This document shows positions 34,571 to 48,600 of a stretch of DNA of 64,000 bases, one piece after another. The DNA is from Diploscapter coronatus. Lineage: Eukaryota > Nematoda > Chromadorea > Rhabditida > Rhabditidae. The notes under the pieces were generated by a model that worked only from the letters and a program-made list of their open reading frames with translations, was not told the DNA's origin and ran no database searches. Every line of letters starts with the position of its first letter. Within the stretch, counting starts at the first letter, position 1. The translations under genes and the position numbers were made by a program. The DNA is taken from NCBI GenBank assembly GCA_964036155.1, contig OZ038423.1, positions 43,911,249 through 43,975,248 of the forward strand. Direction: 5' to 3'.

Positions 34571-35904
34571 GCACAACTTCCTTATTTTCTTATTCTCCCG
34601 CTCTCCCCAACCAATACACTTTACTCCAGACAATGCGTCCTTTCATAACGGTGCGCGGTGCATTCACCTTTACCTTTCACCCACAGGCCTTTCACCGATT
34701 ACAGTTTACCTATTCTCTCCTTAGCCTGATCGAACGGACTACGTTTCATTTTTCGAATCTGAATCGTGAAACCGTTCTGTTGAGTCATATAATCATGGTG
34801 TTCTCAATTCACTATCGTTCATTATCATTTAAAATTTCTTATCAGTGAATCATTTTTGAGATGGAAAAATACAGGTTTAAGTAACATCTAGATCATAAAT
34901 ATTGTCTTTCAGAAAGTCACTATCACGATATCAGAATCAAAATCTTTTTCCGATAGGTTGATATTCACGGATTTTACACTTTTATCAGTATTGTCGATGA
35001 ACGATAACTCGGAATAAAGTAAAAGAAGTGCGTTTCTTGCTCTCCCCTCCTGTAAGCTATGAATCTACCTCGATTTGATGGCACTTTTCTTTGTCTAGTT
35101 TTTGTTTTTTCTTTACTTTTTTTTTAGCATTTTTAAGGGTAAGTATCGATAAATAATCAATTAATTCTTAACAATATCGATAGTCGACAATAATTTTCTA
35201 ATCATTTAAAATCATTGAAATTGATCTGAAATTCGAAAATCTCATTTTTTTTTCGAAATGCTCCACCACTCAGCATTTGTGCGTAATATTCGCGAGTGGG
35301 TTGCTCATTTTACTACGAGCCTTGGTCCTAAGTCTACTGGCCACTCTCTGCCTTCACGTTCTCTATCTGCATAGACAAAAGCACCCCGCCCTGCACCGCC
35401 GTTTTTCATACCAAGTGTTTCCAGATGTGAAGTTGAGAGTAGACGCATATTTTGTCACCCGACCGATCATATAATATCGCACAAATAATTCAGTGTCATT
35501 TATTTATACGTATCATTTTAAGCATTGATTATTTACGATTCACATATGTTTCAGAGATTCTTTTATAGCTTGCAAAATTTCATATTATCTGAAATGGATT
35601 TGTACCTTTCTATATGCCAAACTTGTAAAAAAAAACAAAATATTTTGGCTTTCAAATTAGAAAGTAGCTTACCAGTGTTTCAAGTATTCCTAATAACATT
35701 CCTGATTTTTTTTCTCTAATTTGACGATGATCTGTAATTTTCTATATGCAATATCAGCACTAAATGTCTAAAAATTATTAGGAACGTATGAAACTTATGA
35801 AATATGTCATATAGTAAGCTTTTCTAGGTTAATCTTTTCCCATAAAATAATAAGAAACGCCTATCGCGTGTAATATTTCTTCTCGTTTTTCCGATAATTA
35901 ATTA

Positions 35905-35926
35905 GCGTACATGTGCATATGTACGC
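35905..35926. repeat. Short perfect palindrome
   Basis: GCGTACAT and ATGTACGC flank a 6-base centre (GTGCAT). It could be a dimeric protein site in the sax-3 upstream region or chance. Confidence 0.3.
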
Positions 35927-38900
35927 GCACTTTGCAGATTTATATGCTCTTCTTTCGATTTGATGAGCTCGGTAGTATTCTTAGACGGGTAATTATTATT
36001 TTTTATTTTAAGGCTAAAAATAACTTGAATCTACTCAAAGAAAATCTCCAAATCCTGCATTTCTTTCAAAATTCCAAAATTAAAAAATGGAAATGCATAA
36101 TCGTAACTTAAAATACTTTTCTTCAAGGATAGAAGAATAACACCTTCATCCAGATCATTAAAAAACTAACATAAAATAGTTTTTTTTTCCAATATAACCT
36201 CATTTCCCGGCCAACGTCCTTATATTCCCATGCTCGGTATGACCGTTTCCCTATTCTACACGTTCCGTTTTCACCGTCAATTGGCCCGCTTTATTGCTTC
36301 AATTCTCGTTGCCCATTTTAGGGCCATTCGACTCGTTTTCCGACGACAATTTCACATTCTCATTTTCAAGAAAAATTTTAGGTAATAAAACCTAAAACTG
36401 ATCAAAGTTGTTTACTTTTCTTTACCTTTTCTAATCAATTTACCCACTCTTTCTGAAAATCCTTCATTTTTGAACACACCTCATCTATAAAACCTTTGAA
36501 AATAGTTTGTAAAAAATACCGAAAAAGTCTATTTACGACAGGATTATTGTTTGGTGCAGATCTTTCGTATGTGTATATGAAAGATAAAATGATAGGAAAA
36601 TATAGAAAGAGAAAAACTAGAGATCGTTGAAAGCGAGACGCAATGAGAAAGCAGATAGAAGCTCTCTGCCAAAGAGCATTTCCTGTTTTCCGCGGCTGTT
36701 TTTGTCCGGTGATACGGAGATTTATCGGTGATATGAAATTCTAGGCATTCCTTTCAACAATCTGCTGTTTTCCAAAGTTTAGGTAAGTTTCCAATGTCTA
36801 TTCCTTTATTTCTTCAATTTTTACTTATCAAATTCGTGATATTCTGAAATCTCAAGCTTAAAACCAAAACTACCTATTCATATTCAGTTCTGTAGTTCAT
36901 TAATCATAGGTTTAATGATATTTTCTTGTTAAATATAATTTTTCAAATCAATATCTGTTCTATTGAAAATTTGCATACCGATTTATGCAATCTTGGTGCA
37001 GTTTCAAATTCATCTTACAATTAGACCACACTTCTATCATTTCCAACCTCTAATAAATCAGTGCTGCAAATTACACGTTTGTTTCGTGTTGGCTGTCTTG
37101 CTGACCGAAGGAGCAAATTTTGGGGCTGCTTTCTTAGAAGTCCACTCTTTTCACACTAATGCTCTTGTTCCTGGCAGATGCGGAGAGAAATGCACGGTAT
37201 TTCTCGCCCTTTTTCTTTTTCTCGCCACTTTCAGGACTATTTTCTCATTTTCGGGCTCTTTTTCTATAATTTCTCTTTGCTATTTTCCAATTTTGTGCGT
37301 CTTTGTTCTCTCGAACTCCTTGTTATTTCCTTGTGCTCCATTCAATGGCTCTAATCAACACCAATTACTCGAATTAGCGACTCTGCGAGGGTCGACTGCT
37401 GTTGACATTTACCATTCTCACTTTGTCGCTGGAAAGATGCTAAAATGTAAACTCGACACAAATATGCCACAAACTATTTGGCGCTTTCGGAAATTTATCG
37501 CAGTTTTTGTTTAGAATATCGCGATCCTCTGGTGAAAGTCGACCTGAATTTATTGTTTTTGATAAAATTTTGCTAGAGCTAAACAAAATTACTATATTTG
37601 TCGTAAAATTTATCGATTTTTGTCTAGCAATTAATCACATAAAAAGCGTAAATTGTGCGAGCACTGTTTTGCGAGTCTTTCGCATTGTAACGCTTACTCA
37701 CACCTGGGGAAGGCTATTTTTGCTGCCATCTCAAATAAATATTGTTCGTCTGTATATTCATTTTTCACATTCTAAAATGTGCTTTTTCCCTAAAAATTGT
37801 AATTTTCACCATTTCGTTTATCAACACCAAATTTGAAAAATTCTCAAATCCATCTTTCCAACCTTAATAATCAAAGATGTGGACATCTGTATTCCAAATA
37901 TCCCTGCTTGTCATTTGTCTAACAATCAATATTGTCCCACTTTCGCTCTACTCCGCTATCTCACTTACCGATTCATAACCGAGGGGCTCATGTGCCTTCT
38001 CCCATATCTCCCCTTTCAGTCCGATTCGACACCCTCTAGCTACCTTGGGGTAAAATTCATGATCCCCTTTCACCCTTCCTCCGTATGCCCATTTAGAGCC
38101 GGCACTGCAGACCAGTGTCTCACCGTCTAACACTCTCTAATCGGTACACTATTCTCCCCTGGCTACTCGTTATCTGCGCTCTCTAATCTATGCTATTTCT
38201 CGCTCTCTGATTCTCTGCGCATTGGCCACATAGGGTTTAGCGGGTGATAGATTGTGGGAAAGAAGGAGAGAGAAAGCAAGGAAGAGAGAGAAAGAATAGA
38301 GAGTGTGCAGAAACGAGAGGGAGAAAGGATGTGAGAAGCGTATTGGCGTTAGCTCTCTCATGAGCAGGCGATGACAGAAATTTCCCCTTTTCTTTCTCTA
38401 GCGGCTTTGTCTTTCTCTTTCCACTCTCTTCACTTTCAGGGCTATTTCGTGAATTTCTCTATTTCTCTCGTCTAACCACAATTTCGATTTCTCAACCGCA
38501 AAGCGCCGACGTCGCTCACGCGCACGGCCCCTTCTTGCCGATATTATTAATGTGCGCAAGGATTGCGTTGAAAATCTTGACCTCGTGGACATTTTTCTCA
38601 TTTCAAATTGAGTCTTTTGACAATTTTTTCTTAAAATCTTGTCTTTCCGAAATTTCTTATTATTTTCTGATTTTTTGCGAACCTTTAAAAATCGCTGGAA
38701 AATTTTCCGACCCATCGAATCATATTTCAAGTGGTTTTTGCGTTTCGGCCCCTTTTTCCTGAACGGGGCTCTCTCAGCTATGATTTCTGCGGATAATCGA
38801 AGCCTTTGTTACATTTTGGCGTTTTTCCTCCCGAAGACTAAAGTTTCTCTCCGCGGTTTGTACTGCCGGGAAAAGTTGACACTTCTTATCAACTGAGATC

Positions 38901-39698
38901 ACTTTATTCTGAAATTCTGCACCGTTCCACTTTTACTGTGCAAAAATTTCAATAGTTTTCCAAGCTTATCCTGATTTGTGTTTAAGAAGTCGTTATTCTG
39001 CATAGATTTCTAGGAAAGTAATCAAGAAATCAGCCACTTTTCACGAAATTTCCCTTCAAAAGCAAGCTTGCTAAAAACCACTATGTTTCTCACTACTAAT
39101 GTTATTCGTACCGACATTTTTCGCATTTCGCTGTAAGTCGGCGGATCTTTTGATCACAGCAGGTGGCATTTTGAGGCGAAAATGAGAAAATAAGAAGATC
39201 TGCGCCGGATTAGGTCTGTATCTCGATCGATAATTACCTATCTTTCCATATTCATCATGTTTTTTCCAGCAAAATCTTGTGAAGAATGATCCATTTTGAT
39301 TTTTGCTCAATATTCCTTGAACATTTAAAAATTCACCTATTTATTTCATTTTTGCATTCTACGATTTTCAAAATATCTCACCTCTGTGCAAAGTTTTTTC
39401 TCCTTTCATTGTTTTCATCATCGATTATTTTTTCTCGCAATATGTTTCTTGGCTAAAAGCTTGATTCTGACATAAACGCGTGAAAACATGTCGCGTTTAT
39501 CGAATGCGTCGCATAATTCGGCTTATTTTCTTTATCTATTTTTTATCATACAGAAAATGACGTTTTATATTTTAGAAAAAGAGGATTGGCAAACTCTGCT
39601 GGGATACGGCACACAGTGGTGCATTTTAGATTTCTCATATACGGTGACCAGAGGATGCGAGCTCGCGACAAGCAGCTGAGGTCCCGACACGCACATAA

Positions 39699-42600
39699 AT
39701 GAACGCTAAGGATTACTGTACCTACATTTTTGTAGTCCTACTGCTGAGGATAGTAAATGCTGAAGGTTCGTTTGGGCTTCTTCTTTATTTTTAGCCATTT
39801 GGAAACCTCGTGACATGCCATAAAATTTTCTCCAACATTTTCTTTTATTTTAGATGTCAGGAGGGTCCAGACTATTTATTTCAATTTTTCTAATGAGTCG
39901 TTTCACTTGTATATTTCTTCTATTTTTAAAATATTTATAACCCACATCTTGGTTTATCTCCAACAGGGCCCTAAAATCCGGCGAATTAATCCCCCGTGTT
40001 CATTGAATTCTTCTATAGTTGGAAATGGAAAATAGCTCGCCTCGCGAGTATTTTGTCGGTCGAAAAAGCGGAAAACGGCCTTGGGAATAATTGTTTTTGG
40101 GTGCAAAAAATCGCTGCGAATCGGGCGTTCGAGAAAACTTGGGGAAAATCGTAATTTGAATGGGGCATTCTTGGGGAGAAAAACGAGTTCTGGTGGTCAT
40201 TTTTGGTGAAAAACTGAGATTTTGTGGTAATAATCTGAAAATAACTTAACCTATCGATTTATTGTCCAATTAGCAAAGTTTCGACAGATGTACAATCGAT
40301 TTTTTCTCAGATTTGTTGTGTCATATTCCAGGCGTCTTTGCATTTCCTGCATTACTCCAGGCCAACGACCTTGATTCAGGAAGCCATAAAACTGTCGTAC
40401 TTTCGCATATCCAAATAAGACGCGACGTGTATACGCATTTTGCCAGTGGAAAGTAAGCGCTGAAAATGGGATGCGAATTTCAAGCAGAAAGAGAATTTGC
40501 ATAATTATTACTTGCTTAATGCAAAATTGAAATTTATGCTTTTTCATGCATGGATGGTCAAATTTATGGGCTAGGTTTGAGAAAAATGAAAGCTAGCGAT
40601 ATTTTATAAATAGACCTTATGATATCTAGACTAGAAAAGATTGAAGTGCAGTTTTGAGTTCTCGAGAACTAAGAAGTCATCTTGAAGTTCTTTGAATATA
40701 CTGTAATTTCAAATTTGGATCGATATAATTTTCATCGCCTTCCTTGGCATTTCCAATTAGTCAATGTCGATGTTATTGCTCATTGCCACTCGGCATCCAT
40801 GTAAATGGGGAGGGGTTCGCTCTCATCACGCTGCATTGTTTGTGCTGCTCTTTGTAGGAACAGGCAAATTGTAGAGGGGCACCTCCAGCCAACCATCTGG
40901 CGATTCAATTCCTATCCCATGTCTTTATCCGCTTATAAGGGAATGAGGTTAAGTTAGGAAGAAAATAAATGATTTCGACATCCCTTATGTGTTATCATAT
41001 GTTTCGCCTAAAACTATGGATCCCTAGCATTTTTTCCGAGGAAAAACCTTAATTTGGAAATTTCTATCTTTAGAAGCCGGGATTCTTATGGATCTTCTGT
41101 GCATTCTCATAGTCACTCTATGGATCAAGATATCACGCAAATTTAAGGTCTGAAAGAAACATCACTAAATTTTGAGATACGGAAAAGAAGCTCTAGATAA
41201 AATGGCGGATAATTTGATTGGGTCTGCAGTCTCGTCCATTCGGCCATTAGAGGGAACACTAGTGAATGTGGAAATGGAAAGGGGATCCCTGCTTGCCTTT
41301 CTGGGGTGGGATGGAATAGCATTGCACGTCAACTCTAGAGAATGGAAGATATGTGAAAGGAATTCCAAATCACCCATATCCAACGGGCCTATTCCAGCAT
41401 TCTATATATCCGAGGATAAAAGTAGATGAAAATTCAAGGCTACAGCTGAGGGAGGGAATGCAAAGGTCTTCTAAGGAAAAGTGGACATTTTTATTGATAT
41501 TTTATTATTTTTGAAATTTTTAATTTCGGATGTGATATATCTGGATGAAAATAACAAGAATAAGTACTCTTTCAGGATATATGAAAATCTTGGAACACTT
41601 TCATAAGAATTTCATAGTCTAAGACTATGATGCTGGTATATTGAAGATGATGATATTTCGAGAGATGGAAATTGAAGATTTGTCATTTCGAGGAAGAGAT
41701 TGAATTTTTTATCGTCAAATATTTACTTCGCACTTCTTATTTGCATAAATCCTCTAAACTCCTCGGCGAAATAAAATAATGCATCCTCAGCATCAGACAG
41801 GAAATATCTCCGTAGTCGTTGCGTGCCGGATAGAGCTCTAAGCCTAACATGAAATTGCAACAAAATGCAAGCTGCTCCGGCCACTTAATGGTCAAAGGCT
41901 TAGGAATAGGAATACGAATCGGGGAATGAAATATTCTATCTGGTTTTCGGATTCTATCATTCAACATGGGGGAAGATAGTAAAATTTATATTATTATGTT
42001 CTTCTAGATTCAGAGAAGAATTTAGTATTAAAAGAAAGAAATTAGGTAAAAAATGGTAAATCTGGTTATAGCTATTCAAACATCTGCCAATTTCATATTC
42101 TCTCATTATTTCGTATCGAAATCTCATTTGTCAAAAATCATGCAAAAAGCGTCGAAAATGTCGCCATTTCTCGTTTTTTTCCGTCGAAAATTTTCGGTCA
42201 TTAATTTTCGAATTCATGCGATGAAATCTGGAATAATTGATTGTTCCTTAGCTATGATTGCATTGTTTTTGCAGAATTCTAATGGGGAATACTCATTTTT
42301 CTGTCCGAGAGAATGAATATTCTCATTTCATTCTATGCATATCTTTAGAGTCGACAATAAATTACCGGATAATCTTGTTATTATTACCTCTGTATGGAGA
42401 ATATTTTTAGATCACTATGATGATGAAGGCTTGTTTTCATTATGTAAAATAGTCTCAGGATAGCGACTCTCTAAATATATGCTAATTTTCTCGAGCTTTT
42501 TCCAGAAAAGCGTTCAAGAACATGACAATTCTTTGCAAATCTCCTTTGGGAATTGTTCTATGCATATTTTTCGCCACAACAACTCTTATTAATGAGCCGT

Positions 42601-45600
42601 CAGCACGCTTTCGGTTTCAGTTGTGAATGCGCTGTATCAGAGCCGAGTTCGTAAACTCACAGGGGATTTTTTTTTGCATCTGGTTGTCTCTCAAATTTCC
42701 GCGCTATTTCTTCGATAAAGATACGTTTTCACGAGGGAGTCTTGCGAGATATTATGTTGCGAAACGAGAAAGGAAATGAAATTGCCTATGACCAGGAGGG
42801 CTTTTCGTTTTGTCCGAGCGCATTAGACGAGAAAATAATGGACTCGGGCCAGGGACGAAAGGTAAAGTCGTATTCTTCGAGAAACGACTTTCCATTCTGC
42901 GATTAGTTTTTGTGAAAGACAGGATAATTGAATTTTACAGAAACCTCGGATAATGTAGAGTTGACTAGAAAGAGAAAGTATGATTCTGATTGGAAGAAAA
43001 GTATTTTAATAAAATCCCCACTTTTAATTTCTGTTTTGTGTTTTCATAAGACTTTATCTTACACTTTTGTAATTTCCAAATGCGCGAAACTTGTGACAGA
43101 AACGATTTTCCCTGCACCTGTTAGTAAAGGGCTTTCAGCAGGAGTGTTGCATCTTTCAAGGCCTTTCGCAGGACATTTGCGGTCATTAGAAACGAAGAAA
43201 GGAGCAAAGGCCTGAAGATAACTGAATTTGCGCAAAATCCGCGCACAGCTGCCTGATTCGGATTGTCTTGTAAGCGAGGGTGGATGGGGGAAATCCAGGG
43301 GTTGGACAAGAAAATGAAAAGTTTTATCTTTGGGAAAATAATACTTTTTGTAAAATCTCTCTGTAAAATTCTTGTGGTGAAATTTTTGAGTAAATTTTTT
43401 GTGAGAAATAATTTTAAATGGTTTGATTTTATTAATCTTTAAAAAAATCGAATTCACATAACTTAAAATTCATTATGGGTCTGGAAAATTGATACTCTCG
43501 AGTCTACTTAAGTGAATGTGTCAGTTTGAGTTGGACTTCGAGTGATAATGAGTGGATGAGATGTGAGATGACAGGCTGACTGGGGCGATATTCGGATGAA
43601 GTGTCACTTATGGCATGCAAACGGGCCGGACATCGGCCTGGTTTGGGGCTGATCGGAGCGAGTCTCGACGAGTCGAGAGATGGAACGCACTGATAACGCC
43701 GCGCATCACAAATGCCGACAATCTAAAGATGAATATCGAGAAATTATGCGCGGCACTAAATTCCATTAGCGGGCTATATATCCTTTAATAACCTTTTAAA
43801 CTTATTAGAAGGAATTGTTTACCATGTGGATATTTAAAATTCGAGAAAAGATGTTTCTACTTTTTCAGGCTTATATGGGAAAACCTTATTTTGAAATCAA
43901 TTTTTATTACCAATCAATACTTTTCTGATTATGGAAAAGCAGTGAGAAGATTGGGTACTTGACCTGGGCTCTTGTAAGGAAGTGCCACAAAGACATGCGA
44001 ACATCATAAAGCAAATATGAAGGAGGTCGTTAATTATGCCCAGAATTAGCATTTATTCACTTTTCAACTACAATTAATACATATTTTGCTATTTTATAAT
44101 TTTTGTTTGATTTCAATGGACGTTTCTTAATGATAACATTGAAACATCGACTGGTCAGTCAAGTTGGCAAATCTCGACGATATAAAAGAGATTTGTAAAT
44201 AGTGAAAGGATAAATGATAAATCTGAGGGAAAAAAGAAGTCGGAAATCTGCCAAAGACGCCGAAAGCAAATACAAACATCGAGATTTTGGATTTCGAGAT
44301 ATCTAAAGCGAAGAAATAACTGAAGATATAGATATCATGCGAATCGTAAATCATTGAATCTTAGGGATAGAATAATGTGGATATTTCAAAATATTATTTG
44401 TCAAAAAATTGAAGATAAATGAAACGACTCATTAAAAATGTTATTATTGAAATTTTGGACTTTTTCAAGAAGTTGCGCCATTCAGTAATGGTATCCAATT
44501 ATTACCACCTCGAAAAAGGTGCAGCTTATTGAAAATGCAACATTGCAAGCTTTCGATATTAGAAAATTTATAACTGAAATTTTCAGATGAATCAAACCAA
44601 GCCCCGGTGATCATCGAGCATCCGATCGATGTGGTCGTTTCGAAGGGGTCGCCGGCGACGCTTAACTGCGCTGCGAGACCCCAAGGAGCCAATATCACCT
44701 GGTAAAAGATTATTTATAATGTGCGCACATCAATTCGAAACGATTGAAGCATTATATTGACAATACTTGTTCGTAAACTGGAATTTATTCGATTTAACGC
44801 TGAAATTGAGAGGTTTCGAGAAAAATTGTTCAAGATTAGTTTTCAGGTTCAAAGATGGCCAGCCAGTGTTAACCAGCAAAGAACAAATGAACAGCCATCG
44901 AATTGTCTTAGATACGGGTGCCTTGTTTCTGCTCAAAGTCAATAGCGGTATGAAGCACTTTGAAGAAATGACAAAAAAATGGAATTTTCAGGCAAAAATG
45001 GCAAAGACGGCGACGCGGGTTCATACTATTGTGTAGCGAAGAATGAATTCGGAGAAGCCAAGTCGAATGAAGGCTCACTCAAATTGGCAATGCTCCGAGA
45101 GGACTTCAGAACTAGACCCAGATCTGTTCAGGTATCTTTGTCAACTTTAACTTTTGAACTAGAATCATACCATTCATACCATCGATATGAACTATCATGT
45201 AATCATGATCATGCATATTTCCGCCAAAATGAATTGTGATGATGAAAATCTAAAATTGAATTATTTAGGTCCTAGCCGGTGAGAAAGCGACTCTCGAATG
45301 TACGCCTCCGAAAGGGTTCCCTGAACCAGTAGTGAGTTGGCGGAAAGACGACAAAGAGCTGAAAATCGCTGATCATCCCACCTACACTCTTCATCCAGAT
45401 GGAAATCTCATCATCGAACCGGTAAAATTCTGAAAATCCCTGATTTGAGATACAATGTATGTCAGGTCGACCACACTGATTCCGGCACCTTCCAATGCGT
45501 GGCGTCAAATATGGTCGGGGAGCGGATATCTCCGCCTGCGCGATTGAGCGTCTATGAAAAGCCGAGATTTTTGGTGAGTCTGCAATTTGGTTTGTCTTAA

Positions 45601-48600
45601 TCAAATATAGGAAGGCTTGTGTTATATTTCCAGCTAAATTTGACTAATTTCAGCAAGAGCCTAAAGACATGACAGTGGATTCTGGCGCTTCTGTTCTCTT
45701 CGATTGTCGTGTCACCGGCGAGCCTCAGCCTCAAATCAGTTGGAAGAAGAAAGGAGACCAAATGCCTGTCGCTAGAGCTTACATCGCCAAGGACAATCAG
45801 GGACTTAGGATTGATCGGTAAATAGTTTTAGCTTTATTAAAATAGTGAAGAAATTCCAGTGTCCAAATGAGCGACGAAGGCGAATATCTGTGCGTTGCGA
45901 GAAATCCAGCCGGAAGTATTGAAGCGACGGCGCATCTGAGAGTGCAGGTATGATCGTTTTCTCAAGAACTTTTTAGTAATGAAAATAGCGTGTTTTAAGG
46001 GTTGTCTTGAATAATTGATAATTTTATGTGCAATAAATAAACGACAGAAACAACTCGAACTTAAAGAAACATTCTCAGGTCCCACCTTCCTTCGAAGTAA
46101 AACCAACAGATCAGAGCGTGGCAGCTGGATCTACAGCGACTTTTGAATGCGTACTAACCGGACAACCAAAGCCGGCGTCGTTCTGGAGCAAAGAGGGACA
46201 TCAGGTTAGTCTAGTCTATTCACTAGCAAAAATCACTGAATTTTGGATGCCAATTTATTTAACGTTGTAATAGATATCGACTGAAAGCTACGACAAAATT
46301 GACTCCCAATAGTCTATTTTCTTGGAGCATACATAGATAATTCATTTTCTTGAAATTGAATATTTCCGAATAAATTTTCAGGATCTCCTCTTCCCCGGCT
46401 ACCTTTCAACCGACAATAGAGTTCGAGTTTCGTCTACCGGCACTTTGACTATCGATGACGTCAGGCAGTCGGATGAGGGCTCCTACGTCTGTGCTGGAAT
46501 GAACTCGGCTGGAAGCTCGTTAAGTAAAGCCGCTCTGAAGCTGACAACTAAACGTTAGTTTACTTTTAAAAAAAACTATTGGAGCATCTGGGAATCCTAA
46601 GGCACTTGTAATATGAGATCATGACATAATTATTTCTATCTTTATGATCATCTTATGTCACGATATCATGAGATTTCGATTATTGTCAGTGACCAATAAG
46701 TTGAAACGCACTCCTTTTATCTCGTCTAAACTTGTCGGTCATTCACAGTATCAAATGATGAAGATGCAAAATATTTCAAGAAAACGGGCTGTCAATTACT
46801 TATTCAAAAATATTTTTGGGGCTCGTTCAAACTTTTTGCTATCGTTCCAATAGTCTCAAATTTGCAGGTCAACTTTAGTATCTCTTACATAACGTCAAAA
46901 TATCGACTATCTCTAAATCTATAGTTTTAGTAGGTTTGAATACGAAATGTGTAAACTGAGATAATCTCAACCGTCGAGAGGTATAAATCATCGCTGCTCG
47001 AGTCTGTCATCAGCGCCTTTGTTCGAACGAACAAAGCGTTCTCTTTTATAACAGGCAGAATATATGCAAAATGCGCATATCTATCCAACCCATCTCTTCA
47101 ATATGTATACAATACAAATGTTTGAGAGTGTGAATATCTAAGTATCTATATATTGAATTTTAAGATATCCAATATTTGTTTCTGACTTGATATTTTCCCA
47201 TTTCATATCAAGTAGGTAACAGATTGTTACGAGTAGGATTAGACCAAGCAAATGTATTGTGAATATTGATGGATGATTATACATGGAAAAGTGAAAAAAT
47301 ACGTCCTAACAGTCTAATTTAGGATATCTTCTACTTATTATGAAAATCGTGATTCTTTCCCATCATAGTTTTCACTTCATAATCTCAATCTGTGCCAATT
47401 CATTATTCATCTCGGTTTATCTATGCCATGCTTATTTATCTCTTTAGCTCAGTAACTCATCAGGTCGTTTTGGCTGCATTGTTGTTGTGTGTTTCCCACC
47501 CCACTTGCCGAGAGGGCTTCTCTATTTTCTGCTGCCCACTTATCGCAAAGCCGCGTAAATCCCCTTCCCCTCTTCACAATAACCAATCCACCAGCATGGT
47601 TATGTGATCTGTCATATTTTGCCTTCTTACATAAAAGTCATATCTAGACTTTCTTTCCCCGCATCTTATAATTTAGATTGAAAATTTGTACATGCCTTGG
47701 TACTTGGAGTAATTTTATCAGGACTTATCGAGGTGTAGCCTTTTATAAATTTGAATTCAGAAAAAATTATAAATACGAAAATATTTAATCATCCTGAATA
47801 TGTAGCCTTAGATTTTTTGTGTCATCATATTTCGCTGGCTATTATTTCAGACCTTTGTCATTCGATAGCTCCCTTCTTTGGTTTACCCACTCCCTAACCT
47901 CTTACTCAAGTCTTTGATGTACGACTTTTGACAGTCCAGATGGCACATTGCTTGAGAAGCGATAATGTGTGAGAAATGGCAGACAATAAAGCGTTCATCG
48001 CATTAGAGCGCATTTGATGACTTGATGATTTTGAGGTTGGAGCGCGTTTACGTAAAGCGATCCTTCTTGGAATTATTTGTATCTCTTTCTCTTAGACCAA
48101 AACAAATACCTAATTGTTTCCATATGATTTTGATGGATCATCCGTTTTCTTGAAACTTATTGATCATGCGAAATCTAAACATGCTCGATTCATGCATGAT
48201 ACCACAACAATTTTCAACCATATTCAAATTCTCGATTTCATTTCAAATCTCTTCACACTAATTCCTTCGGCCTTCAAGTTCTAATTTTGAATGGTTTTCA
48301 TTTCATATCGTGGCTAATCTCATTAGAACGTACAGTTCCATTGTACACTTGACGATTTTTTTTCTATGAAATGCGAACATCTCTGACGATTTTCTGTTTC
48401 TATCTTTCGACACATGATTAGATATTCCCTGCTAATTTCTTTCATTTCAAATTATCTCAGGCAGTTTTCAGTTTTTATTCTCTATCGTTGAACTAGAGAT
48501 TGCTTCGACTCATTTCCTTTCTCTCTGGTCACTTCTGCTGTGGTCAGTGAGTAATTTGCTGTCTTCCTTCCTGAAAGAAGATTGAAAATCTTTGCTTATC

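Larger units (their letters stand above)
30299..39698. other. 9.4-kb interval between divergent Ig receptor and sax-3 genes
   Basis: No complete gene is supported. It holds degenerate tandem repeats (31243-31560), a foldback element (31944-32230), a pyrimidine-rich tract (34160-34340), degenerate TTCAACTTTAAA-like repeats (34350-34570), a 22-bp palindrome (35905-35926), a long T-rich open frame at 36963-37514 and a GA-rich tract (38246-38340). It is the likely regulatory region of sax-3, whose vertebrate and fly homologues have complex neural expression. An acceptor (GCATTTTAG) at 39621-39629 lies 69 nt before the sax-3 ATG. Confidence 0.45.

Noticed and set aside
37507..37836. 109-codon plus-strand frame upstream of sax-3
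   Set aside because: T-rich, hydrophobic, no splice context or family.
41172..41429. 85-codon frame in sax-3 intron 1
   Set aside because: Open on both strands, no good splice borders, no recognised domain.
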